Shown piece by piece: positions 55,362 through 63,779 of a DNA stretch of 64,000 nt. Made by a program: the position numbers and the translations under genes. Within the stretch, counting starts at the first letter, position 1. Every line of letters begins with the position of its first letter. Source of the DNA: Castellaniella sp049671645 (GTDB lineage: Bacteria > Pseudomonadota > Gammaproteobacteria > Burkholderiales > Burkholderiaceae_B); NCBI RefSeq assembly GCF_049671645.1, contig NZ_JBATVG010000014.1, positions 1 to 64,000 of the forward strand. The letters are read 5' to 3'. The notes beneath the pieces are model-generated. The model was not told where the DNA came from. It ran no database searches and saw only the letters and a program-made list of their open reading frames with translations.

Positions 55362-55523
55362 GGCGGAACTCTCTGAAATCAGCAGGCCAAAGCGCCCGCT
55401 TCAGGCGCGATGGGAGCGGACCGGATAACCCCTAGGGTTTGCCCGCATCAGTGTTACTTTATCGGCTCCACCAGCAGAGATAAATCCTCATACAATAGAC
55501 ACATTGTTCCGATATTAGAGACT

Positions 55524-56453
55524 ATGGATCTTCTTCAAGCCATGAAGACCTTCACCGCAGTGGTCGAGGCCGGCAGTTTTGTCGGGGCGATGGATGCGGT
55601 CGGCCTGTCCAAGCCCGCCGTATCGCGCCACGTCAACGAACTGGAGGCGCACCTGGGAACGCGTCTGCTGCAGCGAACGACGCGTCGCCTGTCGCTGACA
55701 AGCGAGGGGCAGGCCTATTACCAGCGCTGCAAGGACATTCTGCTGGCCGTCCAGGAGGCCGAGGGCGAGGTGGGGTCCAGCGCCTTGCAGGCGCAAGGGC
55801 GCCTGCGCATCGGCGCGCCGCAGACCTTCGGCGCGCTGCACCTGGCCGCGCTATGGGGGCGATTCGCGGCGGAGAACCCGCAAGTCACGCTGGACATCGT
55901 GCTGTCGGACCGCGTCGTCGATCTGGTCGAAGAGGGCTACGACCTGGTGATCCGCATCGCGCGGCTATCCGATTCCAGTCTGATCAGCCGCCGGCTGGCC
56001 GGCACGCGCATGGTGCTGTGCGCCTCGCCGGAATACCTTGCCATGCATGGAACCCCCGCGCATCCCCACGCTCTCGCCAGACACGAAGTGATTTCCTATA
56101 CCTACTGGTCATCGGGGGACGACTGGACATTCCAGGGTCCCGGGGGCCAGGTGACCGTGCGCACGCGTCCGCGCATCCACACAAACAACGGCGATACCTG
56201 CCGGGCGGCGGCGCTGGCGCACCAGGGGATCATCCTGCAGCCGGATTTTCTGGTCCACGAAGACCTGCGCAGCGGCGCGCTGGTCGAGCTCATGCCCGAT
56301 TTCCGCGCTGCGGAGCTGGGCATCTTCGTGGTCTACCCCACGCGCAAGCAACTCCCGCTGAAGGTGCGCCGGTTGGTGGATTTCCTGGCGGACGCGCTGC
56401 TGACGCCCCCCTGGTCGGACAGGAAATCCTGTAGTCTTCAGGCTCTCAAGTGA
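55524..56453 (+). CDS. LysR-family transcriptional regulator
   Basis: A 309-residue LTTR. The N-terminal helix-turn-helix is MDLLQAMKTFTAVVEAGSF...LSKPAVSRHVNELEAHLGTRLLQRTTRRLSLT, of the CrgA/DmlR type. The effector domain (about 90-300) is complete. The ATG at 55524 is chosen on the family start and is preceded by TTAGAGAC. An in-frame ATG at 55410 would add 38 residues. It is divergent from the DODA-type dioxygenase and esterase genes, the classic LTTR layout. Confidence 0.93.
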   Translation: MDLLQAMKTFTAVVEAGSFVGAMDAVGLSKPAVSRHVNELEAHLGTRLLQRTTRRLSLTSEGQAYYQRCKDILLAVQEAEGEVGSSALQAQGRLRIGAPQTFGALHLAALWGRFAAENPQVTLDIVLSDRVVDLVEEGYDLVIRIARLSDSSLISRRLAGTRMVLCASPEYLAMHGTPAHPHALARHEVISYTYWSSGDDWTFQGPGGQVTVRTRPRIHTNNGDTCRAAALAHQGIILQPDFLVHEDLRSGALVELMPDFRAAELGIFVVYPTRKQLPLKVRRLVDFLADALLTPPWSDRKSCSLQALK

Positions 56454-56471
56454 AGTGAAAGCACACCCACT

Positions 56472-57089
56472 ATGAATATCGCATTGACCCTGCTGGCCCT
56501 CATCGCGGCATGGCGATTGTTGTGTCTGCGTTACCAACGCGCCCACATCGCATTGCTGGGGCGCCATCTGGCCAGCCTGCAGCTCGAACGCCACATGGAA
56601 ACGCTGACGCAGGGCTACACCCGCGCCATCCATGAGCAGGATGAAACCCGCCAGCTCCAGGTGCTGGACACCTTCGCCCCCACTGAACGCGCAGTGGCGG
56701 CACAGATACGGTCGCTGGCCGACGCCATGCAAAAGGAAAGCGCCCAGGCCACCCGCATGGGCGCGCTCTCGTTCTGCGTGCCCTACATCGAGCGCTTTCT
56801 TCCCGCATCGACACGGGACTTCCGCGCGCTGCTGCGCATCCACGCAGTCGGGCTGCGCCATGTCGTGGACAATGAAGACCAACTGGAGCCGAAAGACCGC
56901 GCCTACCACCTGTCGGCGGAACTCTACCTGCTGCAGCACAGCTGCCATTGGTTTTGCAAATCACGCGGCGTGGCCGACGCGCGGCTGATGCTGCGGCATC
57001 AGGTCCAGTACCGGAAGGCGCTGGAATCCGTGTCCGCCATAACCCGTTCGGCGTATCTGAAATGGCTGCAGGGCGCCGCCGCGCAGTAG
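56472..57089 (+). CDS. Hypothetical protein with N-terminal membrane anchor
   Basis: A 205-residue protein of unknown function. Residues 3-20 form one hydrophobic segment (IALTLLALIAAWRLLCLRY), and the rest is soluble and helical with many charged residues. No recognised domain was found. The segment RFLPASTRDFRALLRIHAVGLRHVVDN and the Cys/His-bearing LQHSCHWFCKSRG look conserved in character. It starts 18 bp after the LysR gene on the same strand. It may be an uncharacterised Alcaligenaceae family, from its character only. Confidence 0.6.
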   Translation: MNIALTLLALIAAWRLLCLRYQRAHIALLGRHLASLQLERHMETLTQGYTRAIHEQDETRQLQVLDTFAPTERAVAAQIRSLADAMQKESAQATRMGALSFCVPYIERFLPASTRDFRALLRIHAVGLRHVVDNEDQLEPKDRAYHLSAELYLLQHSCHWFCKSRGVADARLMLRHQVQYRKALESVSAITRSAYLKWLQGAAAQ

Positions 57090-57159
57090 GCCCCGCGCGG
57101 CAGGCCACTCCCCGCTCGATGACCGGCCGCCATACTCAATCCACAGCAATCATCCCCCT

Positions 57160-58425
57160 ATGCCTCATCCTCACAACACAAAACCCGACGTCATCGTGAT
57201 CGGCGGCGGCATCATCGGCACGCTGACCGCCTGGCGGCTCCGGGAGGCCGGCCAACAGGTCTGCCTGATCGAAGCCGATCTGGCCGGGCTGTGCTGCTCG
57301 ACCGGGAACGCCGGCAGCATCAGCGCGGGCTCGGTGGCCCCGCTGGGCATGCCCGGCATCTGGAAACAGGTGCCGGGCATGCTGCTGGACGCGGACGGAC
57401 CGCTCAGTATCCGCGCAGATTACGCGCTGCCGATCACGCCCTGGCTGATCCGCTTCCTGCGGTCCTCGACCCCCGCCCAGGTGGCGCGCACCGCCACGGC
57501 GCTGCACGCGCTGAACGCGATCGCCATGGCCGAATACCGGGATCTGGCCCGGCAGCTGGGCAGCCCCGACATCTTCCGGGCGACCGGACAACTGCAGGTC
57601 TATCGCAGCGCCGAAGCAGTTCTGAAGGACGCCGCGGGCTGGCGGCTAAGACGCGAACACGGCGTCGAAGTCCGCGACGTGGATGCCGGGGAACTGCACG
57701 ATCTGGAACCCGACGTGGGCCCGCAGTTCACGCGGGGCGTCTTCCTGCCCGATGAAGGCATGATCGCCCACCCCGAACGCCTGCTCAGGACCCTGCGCGC
57801 GCAGTTCGCGGCGGCCGGAGGCGAGATCGTCGAGGCGCGGGCGGAGTCCGTCGATCCCGTCGACGAGGCAACGGTGGCTGTGCGGACTACCCAGGGTGTG
57901 CGCCAGGCGGGGAAAGCCGTGATCGCCGCCGGGGCCTGGTCGCGCCGGCTGGCCCGCAGCCTGGGCGACCGGGTGCCTCTGGAACCCCAGCGGGGGTATC
58001 ACGTCGTCTTGCGCGACGCAGGCATCGCCCTGCAGCGTCCCGTGGTGGCCGCGGAGGCCAAGATCTTCGTCACGCCCATGGAGATGGGCCTGCGGGCGGC
58101 GGGCACCGTCGAATTCGGCCGCCTGGACAGCGCGCCCAATCCACGACGCGCCCAGGCGCTGATGCGCAACACGCAAACACTTTTCCCCGCGCTGAAAACC
58201 GGCGCGCCGGAAGACCGCAGCGAATGGATGGGAAACCGCCCCTGCCTTCCGGATTCCCTGCCGGTCATCGACCACGCACACCGTTCCAGGCGCATCCTTT
58301 ATGCCTTTGGCCACGGCCACCTGGGCCTGACGCAGGCGCCGGCGACGGCCAGGATCATCACTGACCTGGTGCTGGACCGGTCGCCCGCCTGCGATCTCGC
58401 GCCGTATGGCGCGCGTCGATTCTAG
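57160..58425 (+). CDS. FAD-dependent amine oxidoreductase (DadA/DAO type)
   Basis: A 421-residue flavoprotein of the D-amino acid dehydrogenase/glycine oxidase family. The FAD-binding motif is VIVIGGGIIGTLTAWRL (Gly15-20), with CSTGNAGSISAGSVAPLG similar to DadA and the C-terminal YAFGHGHLGLTQAPATARII motif. It probably oxidises a D-amino or secondary amino acid and feeds electrons to the respiratory chain. The exact substrate is unknown. It is monocistronic. It lies 70 bp after the hypothetical gene. Confidence 0.9.
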   Translation: MPHPHNTKPDVIVIGGGIIGTLTAWRLREAGQQVCLIEADLAGLCCSTGNAGSISAGSVAPLGMPGIWKQVPGMLLDADGPLSIRADYALPITPWLIRFLRSSTPAQVARTATALHALNAIAMAEYRDLARQLGSPDIFRATGQLQVYRSAEAVLKDAAGWRLRREHGVEVRDVDAGELHDLEPDVGPQFTRGVFLPDEGMIAHPERLLRTLRAQFAAAGGEIVEARAESVDPVDEATVAVRTTQGVRQAGKAVIAAGAWSRRLARSLGDRVPLEPQRGYHVVLRDAGIALQRPVVAAEAKIFVTPMEMGLRAAGTVEFGRLDSAPNPRRAQALMRNTQTLFPALKTGAPEDRSEWMGNRPCLPDSLPVIDHAHRSRRILYAFGHGHLGLTQAPATARIITDLVLDRSPACDLAPYGARRF

Positions 58426-58468
58426 CGTCCGCATGGGCGGCGCGAACCGCCCCCATCACCCGGACAAG

Positions 58469-58999
58469 TCAGCCATCCACAGGCTCGAGCGGCACGTCCA
58501 GCAGCAACTGGTAGAACGACAGATCCAGCCACCGCCCGAACTTGAAGCCCACCTGCGGCAGCGTGCCGACGTGACTGAATCCCAGACGCTTGTGCAGCGC
58601 GATGCTGCCGGCGTTGGCCGCGTCGATGCCCCCCACCAAGGCATGCACGCCGCGGTCCCGGGCCGCCGCGATCAACGCCTGCAGGATCTCGCGGCCCAGG
58701 CCCCGGCCCCGATGATCCGGATGCACGTACACGGAATGCTCGACCGTGTATTTGTAGGCCGGCCAGGCCCGAAATGTCCCGTAGCTGCCGAACGCCAGCA
58801 GCGCGCCGGAGGCGTCTTCGATGCCGATGACTGGAAATCCGCCCTTTTCCTTGGCCGCGAACCAGGGCCCCATGCTCTCCGGGGCGCGCGGCGCGTAGTC
58901 GTACAAGGCAGTCGAATTCAGGATCGCTTCATTGAAGATGTCCAGGATGGCCGTTGCGTGCCGCTCGTGTGAGCACGGCACGATGCGATGTGTTGTCAT
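58469..58999 (-). CDS. GNAT acetyltransferase, phosphinothricin acetyltransferase-like
   Basis: A 176-residue GNAT of the PAT/YncA/MddA group, which acetylates phosphinothricin, methionine sulfoximine or similar amino acids. Seen: ILDIFNEAILNSTALYDY, and the acetyl-CoA loop HSVYVHPDHRGRGLGREILQALI followed by GGIDAANAGSIALHKRLGFSHVGTLPQVGFKFGRWLD. The ATG at 58999 follows CCGGAAATC and overlaps the stop of the copper fusion gene by 4 bp (ATGA). It is therefore the last gene of that unit, though a functional link to copper is not evident. Confidence 0.9.
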   Translation of the reverse strand: MTTHRIVPCSHERHATAILDIFNEAILNSTALYDYAPRAPESMGPWFAAKEKGGFPVIGIEDASGALLAFGSYGTFRAWPAYKYTVEHSVYVHPDHRGRGLGREILQALIAAARDRGVHALVGGIDAANAGSIALHKRLGFSHVGTLPQVGFKFGRWLDLSFYQLLLDVPLEPVDG

Positions 59000-60687
59000 G
59001 GGGATTTCCGGGGATTGTCCGTTGCGCTGGACGATACCAGATCCCCTCCCCCTCCGGACAGGCGCAGCGTCGTCCGCACGCTGACGCGCTTGAAGTCCGA
59101 CACCAGGATGTCGATGCGCACGTCCCAGTGATCCCGCTGCGGCAATTGAATGCCGCTCACCTTCCAACTGCCGTCTTCGGCCTGCCGCGCGGGATAGGCG
59201 ATCGGCTCGATGCCGGCATCCGTGTCGGAAAACACCACCTCGACGGCCTGCGCCCGCAGGTTCTCGAAACCGGGCGTGGACAGGTACAGGGACAGCGATG
59301 CGGCGCCGCCTCGCGGCGCTGGCAGATAGCTCAGATCCACCATGGCCTGCGATCCGTGGATGTGTTCGGAGACCGCCGCCGGGACGGCGGCCCGGGCGGC
59401 CGCCTCCAGGGCGCGCGGGGGCGGCGTGAAGCGCCACAGCGCCACGACGGCCAGGATCGCGAGCCCGACGACGATTTCAGCGCAAACCACCCGGCGCAAG
59501 GAACGCCGGGCCGCCAACTCGCCCGCCAGCACCGCGCCGGTCAGGCGGTAGCGGTTGTACGCGCCCAGGGCCAGCAGGACGGCCACCAGCAGCAGCTTGC
59601 CGATCAGCACGCGCCCGTACGCCGTCCGCCACAGGGAAGACGGCGTATCGAACTGCAGATAGATCAGCGCCGCGCCACTGACCAGCAAGGCCAGCAGCGC
59701 AGCCGGAATCACGCGGGAGAACCATCGCAGCAGCGTCCCGCTTCCGGCCGGGGACCGCAGCATGACGTACAGCGGCGCGAGCGACCCGACCCACAGCGTG
59801 ACGGCTACGACGTGCAGCCAGACAGCGGGGCGGGCCAGCCAGACGGGCGGCGCGGTGCTGGCATGCCCGCTGGCCGCCAGGGCGACGCCCAGCAACGCGG
59901 CCGACAGCAATGCCAGTCCGACGCGAAAACGGACGGGGGCCGTCATCCAGGAAGCCGCCGCGCAGGCCAGCGCCAGCAGGGCCAAGGCGGCCGACAGCCC
60001 AAAGGAAGTTGCGGCGGCGGTCTGCCAGGCCTGCGCCCGCAACAGCCCGGCCAGCGGCAGGTCCAGGGCATCGATCCCCAGCAAACCGACATTGACGACG
60101 ACGACCGCGCCGGCCGCCGCCAGCCAGGACAGACCCAAGGCGCGGCGACGCGGCGACGCAGCTCCGCGCGCTGCGCAGAGGGCCAGGCCGACCCCGGAAA
60201 TCAGCATCACGTACCAGGCGGCCGAGCCCAGCCAGACCCAGAAATCCCGGGCGAAATGCGCCGCATGGACCTGGGTGGGGCCGGCTCCCGGTTCCCCCAC
60301 GGCGAACGTGAGGGTCCCGCCCACCGGATGGCCGTCCGCGGACACCACGCGCCAGCTCAAGGCATAGGTCCCGCGTTCCGACAGCGCAGGCAAGGACAGC
60401 ATCAGACCATCGGCCACCGGCTGTATCTTGCGTACGTCCCGAGCCGTCCCGTCCGGTTCAATGATCTTGAAGACCAGCGCGGACACCGGTTCGTCGAACG
60501 TCAGGCGCGCTTCGTGCGGCGCTGTGGACAGCACCGCCCCTTGCGCGGGCGAACTCGATACCAGGGCCGCATGCGCGAAGGCGCGCGGCCCCCAGGCCAA
60601 GGCCGCCAGCACCCACAGCAGGCTTGCGAACCCTCGAAAACACAGGGCGTGAACGCGCCTTGTCGCACCCATCATGGGCAGATCCAT
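58996..60687 (-). CDS. CopC-CopD fusion with C-terminal YtkA-like domain
   Basis: A 563-residue protein. After a signal peptide (to about 38) comes a periplasmic CopC/YobA copper-binding domain (39-135, starting AHAALVSSSPAQGAVLS with the N-terminal His typical of copper ligation). A CopD membrane domain (about 145-430, about eight helices with HVVAVTLWVGSLAPLYV) follows. A third region (about 440-563) resembles YtkA/FixH-like copper-binding modules (DGSWKVSGIQLPQRDHWDVRIDILV). It probably moves copper across the inner membrane or buffers it. The ATG at 60687 is six bases after GGGAGA. An ATG at 60693 lies too close to it. Co-directional with YcnI and DUF2946. Confidence 0.9.
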   Translation of the reverse strand: MDLPMMGATRRVHALCFRGFASLLWVLAALAWGPRAFAHAALVSSSPAQGAVLSTAPHEARLTFDEPVSALVFKIIEPDGTARDVRKIQPVADGLMLSLPALSERGTYALSWRVVSADGHPVGGTLTFAVGEPGAGPTQVHAAHFARDFWVWLGSAAWYVMLISGVGLALCAARGAASPRRRALGLSWLAAAGAVVVVNVGLLGIDALDLPLAGLLRAQAWQTAAATSFGLSAALALLALACAAASWMTAPVRFRVGLALLSAALLGVALAASGHASTAPPVWLARPAVWLHVVAVTLWVGSLAPLYVMLRSPAGSGTLLRWFSRVIPAALLALLVSGAALIYLQFDTPSSLWRTAYGRVLIGKLLLVAVLLALGAYNRYRLTGAVLAGELAARRSLRRVVCAEIVVGLAILAVVALWRFTPPPRALEAAARAAVPAAVSEHIHGSQAMVDLSYLPAPRGGAASLSLYLSTPGFENLRAQAVEVVFSDTDAGIEPIAYPARQAEDGSWKVSGIQLPQRDHWDVRIDILVSDFKRVSVRTTLRLSGGGGDLVSSSATDNPRKSP

Positions 60688-60741
60688 GTTCATTCTCCCG
60701 AGCCCGGGGCGCCCGGCCGGCAGGCGCTCCGGAGGCCGCCC

Positions 60742-61287
60742 TTACTTGGCTTTCGGCAACAGCTTCAGGCCCGGCGCGGGCGTATCCCCGTGATCATCAT
60801 GCCCATGCGCTTTTTCCTTGCCATCGGGAATATCGATCCAGCGGTCCACGCCTTTCTCGCATTCCTGGATCACCGGGAAATACAGGGTGCTGCCCGGCTT
60901 CAGGCTGCTGCTGATGTAGCCCCTGAACACGAACTCGTCATAAAAGTCATCGGGCAAGGGGCCGCCGGCCCAATCGACCTCCGTCACGCCGGAATCGACC
61001 TGTGAACCGTACAGATCATAGGGTTTGCTGTAATCGCCCTTCACGACCGTCAGCTGCCAGCCAGCTTTGGGCTGCGGCTTGACACCCAGGAAACCAGCCG
61101 GAATCTGGATACGCAGTTTGACGGTGGCGGAACCCTGGCAGCCATGGGGCACCCGCATCACCGCCTTATAGCTGGCGCCCACCGGCGCCTGCTGCGTTTC
61201 CAGCGTGATGTGGGAAAAGGCCGAAGGGGCGAACAACAGGGCGGCGCATGCCGCAGCGGCGCACGCGCCGGTACGAAAAATGGACAT
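60742..61287 (-). CDS. YcnI-family (DUF1775) copper-binding protein
   Basis: A 181-residue exported protein. The signal peptide ends at AFS/HITLETQQAPVGASYKA, leaving an N-terminal His at the start of the mature DUF1775 domain, as in B. subtilis YcnI where it ligates Cu(II) with a Glu and Trp. RVPHGCQGSATVKLRIQIP and AGWQLTV are family segments. A His/Asp-rich tail follows (AHGHDDHGD). It is the partner of the CopC-CopD fusion 54 bp downstream. GAGG precedes the ATG. Confidence 0.92.
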   Translation of the reverse strand: MSIFRTGACAAAACAALLFAPSAFSHITLETQQAPVGASYKAVMRVPHGCQGSATVKLRIQIPAGFLGVKPQPKAGWQLTVVKGDYSKPYDLYGSQVDSGVTEVDWAGGPLPDDFYDEFVFRGYISSSLKPGSTLYFPVIQECEKGVDRWIDIPDGKEKAHGHDDHGDTPAPGLKLLPKAK

Positions 61288-61352
61288 TGAAAACCTCGCT
61301 TGAAAGAATGAAAACCGTTCCGGCTGCGATCAACGTAGCCGTCAAAGGACAA

Positions 61353-61775
61353 TCAGGCGAAATTCAACGGAGGGGCGCGCGACCCCAAGGGCGGTCCGGC
61401 TACGGGCGCAGCCACGCTCACCTTGGACGGCGCCAGGGCGAACAGCAGGAACTGCGCCGCCATCCCCACGACAGCCAGACCCGGTTGCGTGGGCAGCGGC
61501 GCATGCGAGGCGGCGACAAAGAACGGGCAGCTCTGGGACTCGTGATGCCCGTCGTCGTGATGCGTCAGGCGCTCCACCAGACGCGAGAACGTGACTCCCG
61601 CATCCCCGGTCCCTGTGCAAAACCACAAGACTCCCACACCCCCGGCCGCATTCGCGGCCGGCATGTAGCCGGCAGGAATCATCGCCCGACACAGGAACGC
61701 CACGACAGCCAGGCAAAAAACCAGTTGCCGGGCTGCTGCGCGTGGGATTCGGGAAGGCGGTCTCAGGGCGGGCAT
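61353..61775 (-). CDS. DUF2946-like membrane-anchored protein
   Basis: A 140-residue protein with a hydrophobic N-terminal helix (LVFCLAVVAFLCRAMIPAGYMP, a DUF2946 hallmark), a Cys and a His-rich stretch (LTHHDDGHHE) followed by CPFFVAASHAP, and a hydrophobic C-terminal part. DUF2946 proteins occur in copper-response operons in Proteobacteria, which fits the downstream YcnI and CopC-CopD genes. Function is unknown. It lies 65 bp upstream of the YcnI gene on the same strand. Confidence 0.78.
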   Translation of the reverse strand: MPALRPPSRIPRAAARQLVFCLAVVAFLCRAMIPAGYMPAANAAGGVGVLWFCTGTGDAGVTFSRLVERLTHHDDGHHESQSCPFFVAASHAPLPTQPGLAVVGMAAQFLLFALAPSKVSVAAPVAGPPLGSRAPPLNFA

Positions 61776-61819
61776 GGGGGCAATAATACGTCAAAGAATC
61801 GCTCCCACGCCACGCAAGT

Positions 61820-61825
61820 TATAAT
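61820..61825 (+). promoter_or_regulatory. -10 element of the yhhQ-queC operon
   Basis: A perfect TATAAT. The expected transcript start is near 61832, 12 bases before the riboswitch-like element. No clear -35 was seen. Confidence 0.55.
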
Positions 61826-61843
61826 TTCGCTCGCATTGCTTTC

Positions 61844-61875
61844 ATGGGTTCCCTCACCCCATCCACCAAAAAGGT
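61844..61875 (+). ncRNA. Candidate class I preQ1 riboswitch
   Basis: A short H-type pseudoknot motif. P1 is ATGGG (61844-61848) with CCCAT (61858-61862). The 9-nt loop TTCCCTCAC ends in a C (61857) placed like the preQ1-pairing C. An A-rich tail (CACCAAAAAGG) follows, whose AGG (61872-61874) can pair with loop CCT (61852-61854). The AAAAAGG is also the yhhQ ribosome-binding site, so ligand binding would block translation, as in the Thermoanaerobacter example. Context (preQ0/preQ1 transporter, queC) agrees. Confidence 0.72.
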
Positions 61876-61880
61876 CTTTC

Positions 61881-62552
61881 ATGACACCCCTGCTCGTCCC
61901 GCCGTCGCGGACCTCCCGCTATCTGGCCCTGCTGGTCGCCTTTCACATCGCGATCATCATCGCCAGCAACTACCTGGTGCAATTGCCGATCGACCTGTTC
62001 GGCTTCCACAGCACGTGGGGCGCCTTCAGCTTCCCCTTCATTTTCCTGGCCACCGACCTGACCGTGCGGCTGATCGGCAAGGCGCAGGCTCGCCGGGTGA
62101 TCGCGCGTGTGATGCTGCCGGCGCTGATCGCGTCCTATATCGTGTCGGTGCTGTTCCACGAAGGCCGGTTCAATGGGGCAGGCGCCCTGGGCGCGTTCGA
62201 CGGCTTCGTGTTCCGGATCGCGCTGGCCAGCTTCGCGGCCTACGTGTTCGGGCAACTGCTGGATGTGCAGGTCTTTGACCGCATCCGCCGCAGCCGCATG
62301 CCGTGGTGGGTGGCGCCGTCCGCATCCGCCGTGCTGGGACAGGCGCTGGACACGGCGATCTTCTTTGCCGTGGCCTTCTGGCACAGCAGCAATCCGTTCA
62401 TGGCGGAACATTGGGTCGAAATCGCCCTGGTGGATTACGCGATCAAGCTCACCGTCAGCCTGCTGCTGTTCGTGCCTTTGTACGGCATCGTCCTGAATGC
62501 GGTCCTCCGGGTCCTGGGGCGGCGCCCCCTGACCGAGGCGTCGCCGGCGTGA
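61881..62552 (+). CDS. yhhQ: Queuosine precursor transporter YhhQ
   Basis: A 223-residue inner-membrane protein with about six helices, of the QPTR/COG1738 family that imports preQ0/preQ1 for queuosine synthesis. Typical segments are ASNYLVQLPI, GAFSFPFIFLATDLTVRLIGKAQARRVI, and PSASAVLGQALDTAIFF. The ATG at 61881 follows AAAAAGG, which is part of a candidate preQ1 pseudoknot. It overlaps queC by 4 bp (GTGA), so the two are coupled. Confidence 0.93.
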   Translation: MTPLLVPPSRTSRYLALLVAFHIAIIIASNYLVQLPIDLFGFHSTWGAFSFPFIFLATDLTVRLIGKAQARRVIARVMLPALIASYIVSVLFHEGRFNGAGALGAFDGFVFRIALASFAAYVFGQLLDVQVFDRIRRSRMPWWVAPSASAVLGQALDTAIFFAVAFWHSSNPFMAEHWVEIALVDYAIKLTVSLLLFVPLYGIVLNAVLRVLGRRPLTEASPA

Positions 62553-63259
62553 ACACCGGTCGCGCCCTGGTCCTGCTCTCCGGCGGCCAGGATTCCACCA
62601 CCTGCCTTGCCTGGGCGCTGACGCGCTTCGGCCACGTCGAAACCCTGGGCTTCGACTACGGCCAGCGCCACTGCGCGGAACTGGACTGCCGCGCGACGGT
62701 GCGCAGCCGCATCGCGACGTTGCAGCCGGACTGGGCGCAGCGTCTGGGCGACGACCATCTGCTGGACGCGGGCGTGCTCAAGCACCTGGGCGCATCCGCC
62801 ATGACGGACGACGTCGCCATCGCCTTGCAGGAAGACGGCCTGCCCAATACCTTCGTGCCGGGCCGCAACCTGCTGTTCTTCACCCTGGCGGCCGCGCTGG
62901 CGTACCGCCGGGGCCTGGACGTGCTGGTGGGCGGCATGTCCCAGACCGACTATTCCGGCTACCCGGACTGCCGCGACAATACCCTCAAGGCGCTGCAGGT
63001 CGCACTCAGCCTGGGAACGGATCGCCCGCTGAGGCTCGAAACCCCGTTGATGTGGCTGGACAAGGCCGACACCTGGGATCTGGCCCGGCGACTGGGTGGC
63101 GCCGCCTTGGTAGACCTGGTGCGCGTCGAAACGCATACCTGCTATCTGAACCAGCGGGACCGGCTGCACGACTGGGGCTACGGCTGCGGGCAATGCCCGG
63201 CCTGCGTGCTGCGCGCACGGGGCTACCGGCAATGGGCGGCGCGGCGAACCCCGGCCTAG
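62549..63259 (+). CDS. queC: 7-cyano-7-deazaguanine synthase
   Basis: A 236-residue enzyme that converts 7-carboxy-7-deazaguanine to preQ0 with ATP and ammonia, in queuosine synthesis. The PP-loop is LLSGGQDSTTCL (SGGQDS at 11-16), FVPGRNLLFFTLAAALAYRRG follows, and a zinc site is formed by THTCYLN and CGQCPAC. It starts at GTG 62549, overlapping the yhhQ stop. It shares the putative preQ1 control element upstream of yhhQ. Confidence 0.96.
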   Translation: MNTGRALVLLSGGQDSTTCLAWALTRFGHVETLGFDYGQRHCAELDCRATVRSRIATLQPDWAQRLGDDHLLDAGVLKHLGASAMTDDVAIALQEDGLPNTFVPGRNLLFFTLAAALAYRRGLDVLVGGMSQTDYSGYPDCRDNTLKALQVALSLGTDRPLRLETPLMWLDKADTWDLARRLGGAALVDLVRVETHTCYLNQRDRLHDWGYGCGQCPACVLRARGYRQWAARRTPA

Positions 63260-63473
63260 GCCTCGCCCGCGCAACGCTTCGTCCGTACAACAATCGTTCG
63301 CGATTTTGTCAGAAGACCCTACAGCGGATATCCACGCCTTCTCCCCTATAAGGCTGCGGCGCGCGGCCGATCGCACGGACGGCCCGCCCGGCCCGACTGT
63401 CGAACCCGCTTACAGTCCCCTCCGGAAGACCTTGATATGGTGTTTGTGAGACCCTCGTTTTCAGGAGATGCTC

Positions 63474-63695
63474 ATGTCAAAGAAGATTCCCGGACTCCTC
63501 GCCGTTCTGGCCGGCAGCTTTATCCTGGCCGCCTGTTCAACCCCATCCACCGTGACGACAAACGATGGACGGACCGACTACACGGCCGACGCGCCGAAGA
63601 CGGATACGGACGATGGTTTCGTCCACTATGAAAAAGACGGGCACGAGGTCAAGGTCAACAAGTCCGACGTCGAGCGGATCGAGGAAGTGAACTAA
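63474..63695 (+). CDS. YgdI/YgdR-type small lipoprotein (DUF903)
   Basis: A 73-residue lipoprotein. The lipobox is LAAC in a short signal peptide (MSKKIPGLLAVLAGSFILAACS). The mature part is small, acidic and hydrophilic, with a YgdI/YgdR-like end (YEKDGHEVKVNKSDVERIEEV). I chose the ATG at 63474, five bases after AGGAGA. The ATG at 63468 overlaps that site. It stands alone downstream of queC. Confidence 0.82.
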   Translation: MSKKIPGLLAVLAGSFILAACSTPSTVTTNDGRTDYTADAPKTDTDDGFVHYEKDGHEVKVNKSDVERIEEVN

Positions 63696-63779
63696 GGCAG
63701 CCGCTCCCCGCCCGACGGCGGCACGCCGCGGCGGAACAGCCTGATGCGGCCCTGCGGGAACGAGTCCTCGATGGCCGCA

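Noticed and set aside
58954..61005. Plus-strand open frame opposite the CopC-CopD fusion
   Set aside because: Gln/Arg/Gly-rich, no recognised domain, and crosses the boundary between three minus-strand genes.
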